Position numbers and translations under genes: made by a program
In this document: positions 15,107-16,923 of the stretch, one piece after another
Numbering within the stretch: the first letter of the stretch is position 1
Layout: every line of letters starts with the position of its first letter
The notes under the pieces: model-generated
Told to the model about the DNA's origin: nothing
Database searches by the model: none
The model's input: the letters and a program-made list of their open reading frames with translations, nothing else
DNA from: CAUZSN01 sp963582345
GTDB taxonomy: Bacteria; Planctomycetota; Planctomycetia; Planctomycetales; Planctomycetaceae
Direction: 5' to 3'
NCBI GenBank assembly: GCA_963582345.1
Contig: CAUZSN010000062.1
Span: forward strand, 1-16,923
DNA: 16,923 nt

Positions 15107-16822
15107 ATGGCCTACAGCATCAAACGATCGCACTACGCGGAAATCTATGGTCCGACGACTGGTGACAAGTTGCGTTTGGGTGATACCGGGCTAATTCTCG
15201 AGGTCGAGAAAGACTTGGCTGTGTATGGAGACGAGTGTAAGTTTGGTGGCGGAAAAGTTCTTCGTGAAGGAATGGGCCAAGCTGCTGGAGTCGGTCAGGA
15301 CGATGCGTTGGATTGCGTGATCACAAACGCGTTGATCATCGATTACACGGGAATCTACAAGGCGGACGTTGGCATAAAAAACGGCATTATCGTTGGCATC
15401 GGCAAGGCGGGAAATCCGGATGTCATGGACGGAGTTACTGCGGGGATGACCGTCGGCGTTACGACTGAAGCCATCGCCGGCGAAGGGCTGATCTTGACTG
15501 CTGGTGGGCTGGACACGCATATCCATTTCATTTGTCCACAGCAGTCGCACGAGGCAGTGGCCAGTGGGATCACCACCATGTTGGGTGGTGGTACCGGACC
15601 GGCGACGGGAACCTGTGCCACAACGTGCACTCCGGGCGCCAACCACATCCGAATGATGTTGCAGGCTACGGATGATCTGCCGCTGAACTTTGCCTTTCTG
15701 GGCAAGGGCAACACAGCGAAGCCGGAAGGCCTTGCCGAGCAGATCAAAGGGGGCGCAGTCGGATTAAAGCTACACGAAGACTGGGGCACAACGCCAGCGG
15801 CAATCGATTGCTGTTTGAGCGTCGCCGAGGAGTACGATGTACAAGTTGCCATTCACACCGATACGCTCAACGAATCTGGTTTCGTTGAATCGTCCATCGC
15901 AGCGTTTAAGGGCCGCACGATTCACACTTACCACTCGGAAGGAGCTGGTGGAGGGCACGCTCCGGATATCCTGCGCGTCTGCGGCGAAGCGAACGTACTG
16001 CCCAGTTCGACGAATCCAACGCGTCCCTTCACCGTGAATACGATCGATGAACACCTTGATATGCTCATGGTTTGTCACCATCTGGACAAGAATCTTCCCG
16101 AGGATGTCGCCTTTGCCGAGAGCCGAATCCGAGGCGAGACGATTGCGGCTGAGGACATCCTGCACGATTTGGGCGCCATCAGCATCATGGGGTCGGATTC
16201 GCAAGCCATGGGTCGCGTCGGTGAGGTAGTGACTCGCACTTGGCAAACGGCTGACAAGATGCTCCAGCAACGAGGCAAACTGCCCGAAGATTGTACCAAT
16301 AACGACAACGTCCGCATCAAACGATATATTGCCAAATACACGATCAATGCAGCCGTTGCGCATGGCATGGGACATTTGATCGGGTCAGTGGAAGAGGGCA
16401 AACTGGCAGATCTAGTCTTATGGCGGCCGTCAATGTTCGGAGCCAAACCGGAAATGGTCATCAAAGGTGGAATCATCGCTTGGTCACAAATGGGCGATCC
16501 CAACGCGTCAATTCCCACTCCTCAACCGATCTTTATGCGGCCCATGTTTGGCGGCTATGGACGTGCGTCCAGCCCCATTTCAATTGCTTTCGTCAGCCAG
16601 GCCTGCAACGACGAAGCTGTGGCCGAAACCTACGGGCTGAAGAAACGAATCGAACCCGTCCGCAATTGCCGCGGGATCGGCAAGCAAGACATGCGATTCA
16701 ACGATGCTACGCCCGAGATCATTGTCGATCCAGAAACTTACGAAGTCACTGCCGATGGCGAACGATTGACGTGCGAGCCCGCTTACGAATTACCTTTGGC
16801 ACAGCGCTATTTTATGTTCTGA
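15107..16822 (+). CDS. ureC: UreC, urease alpha (catalytic nickel) subunit
   Basis: UreC carries the bi-nickel centre that hydrolyses urea to ammonia and carbamate in the cytoplasm. The 571-residue product has the usual length, and every active-site residue is present at a constant offset of +4 from the Klebsiella enzyme. These are nickel ligands His138 and His140 (DTHIH), carbamylated Lys221 (GLKLHEDWG), His250 (IHTDTLNESG), His276 (HTYHSEGAGGGH) and Asp364 (MGSDSQAMGR), and the mobile-flap Cys323 and His324 (MVCHHL). ATG 15107 is preferred over in-frame GTG 15083 because AGGAG lies 5 bases upstream and the family starts near this Met. It follows ureAB by 30 bases. Nickel loading needs UreE/F/G, which should be encoded beyond the right edge. 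I see no sign of truncation or inactivation. Confidence 0.97.
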   Translation: MAYSIKRSHYAEIYGPTTGDKLRLGDTGLILEVEKDLAVYGDECKFGGGKVLREGMGQAAGVGQDDALDCVITNALIIDYTGIYKADVGIKNGIIVGIGKAGNPDVMDGVTAGMTVGVTTEAIAGEGLILTAGGLDTHIHFICPQQSHEAVASGITTMLGGGTGPATGTCATTCTPGANHIRMMLQATDDLPLNFAFLGKGNTAKPEGLAEQIKGGAVGLKLHEDWGTTPAAIDCCLSVAEEYDVQVAIHTDTLNESGFVESSIAAFKGRTIHTYHSEGAGGGHAPDILRVCGEANVLPSSTNPTRPFTVNTIDEHLDMLMVCHHLDKNLPEDVAFAESRIRGETIAAEDILHDLGAISIMGSDSQAMGRVGEVVTRTWQTADKMLQQRGKLPEDCTNNDNVRIKRYIAKYTINAAVAHGMGHLIGSVEEGKLADLVLWRPSMFGAKPEMVIKGGIIAWSQMGDPNASIPTPQPIFMRPMFGGYGRASSPISIAFVSQACNDEAVAETYGLKKRIEPVRNCRGIGKQDMRFNDATPEIIVDPETYEVTADGERLTCEPAYELPLAQRYFMF

Positions 16823-16923
16823 TTTACTTCGCCACGACGTCATGAGCCTGACGAAAAGCAGTCATTGGTCCAAGAACTCGTATGCAACGAAATGCTCGCG
16901 AACGAACGTCGGTCCTGGGATTT
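16823..16923. other. Right-edge stretch after ureC, next gene not identifiable
   Basis: About 100 bases follow ureC. ATG 16842 opens a frame that runs off the edge but its translation (starting MSLTKSSHW) resembles nothing I know. The frame continuing from ureC after its stop stays open too, with a more protein-like composition and an ATG at 16892. Neither has a clear ribosome-binding site. A urease accessory gene is expected near here, but no UreE, UreF or UreG signature is visible in so short a piece, and no terminator is seen. Confidence 0.3.

Noticed and set aside
15355..16518. Long minus-strand and alternative frames (up to 201 codons) inside ureC
   Set aside because: They are shadows of a perfectly conserved ureC frame, with no independent start signal or family resemblance.
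16842..16923. Start of a urease accessory gene at ATG 16842
   Set aside because: The 27 visible codons match no UreE, UreF or UreG N-terminus that I know, and there is no ribosome-binding site.

Overview
The window carries twelve protein-coding genes, one of them cut by the left edge, all on the plus strand. Base composition is moderate (roughly 50-55% GC by eye). TTG and GTG starts occur, and Shine-Dalgarno sequences are strong before some genes and absent before others. The first gene fragment is a squalene-cyclase-like repeat protein, the porin has a style common in Planctomycetes, and the transporter and urease proteins are fused in unusual ways. I infer a Gram-negative-type planctomycete, perhaps close to Pirellulaceae. 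This is a judgement from protein style, not from a marker gene.

Left part (1-4876). The tail of the prenyltransferase/squalene-oxidase repeat protein is followed by about 550 bases without a convincing gene, which hold a perfect 14-bp hairpin terminator. Then come three housekeeping or metabolic genes: the ribosome-associated GTPase HflX, a rhamnulokinase, and the SRP receptor GTPase FtsY. They are 100-125 bp apart and have no functional link that I can see.

Right part (5269-16822) is a urea acquisition and hydrolysis locus. An outer-membrane porin ends in a strong intrinsic terminator. After a leader of about 560 bp comes a urea ABC transporter (UrtA lipoprotein binding protein, UrtB permease, a single UrtC-UrtD fusion protein, UrtE ATPase). 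It is followed at short spacing by urease genes: accessory protein ureD, a fused gamma-beta subunit (ureA-ureB) and the catalytic alpha subunit ureC. Inferred route: urea crosses the outer membrane (possibly through the porin), is captured by UrtA, imported by UrtB/UrtCD/UrtE, and hydrolysed to ammonia and CO2 by urease. The remaining nickel-insertion genes (ureE, ureF, ureG) are not in the window and would be expected just downstream.

The most unusual points are the UrtC-UrtD permease-ATPase fusion, the long HEAT-like extracytoplasmic extension of UrtB, a near-perfect 16-bp hairpin in the urtA-urtB gap (likely mRNA processing or differential expression), and the porin placed next to the urea importer. 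I found no CRISPR array, tRNA, rRNA, insertion sequence or phage gene. The window holds no entirely unknown system; its novelty is in the architecture of a known pathway.
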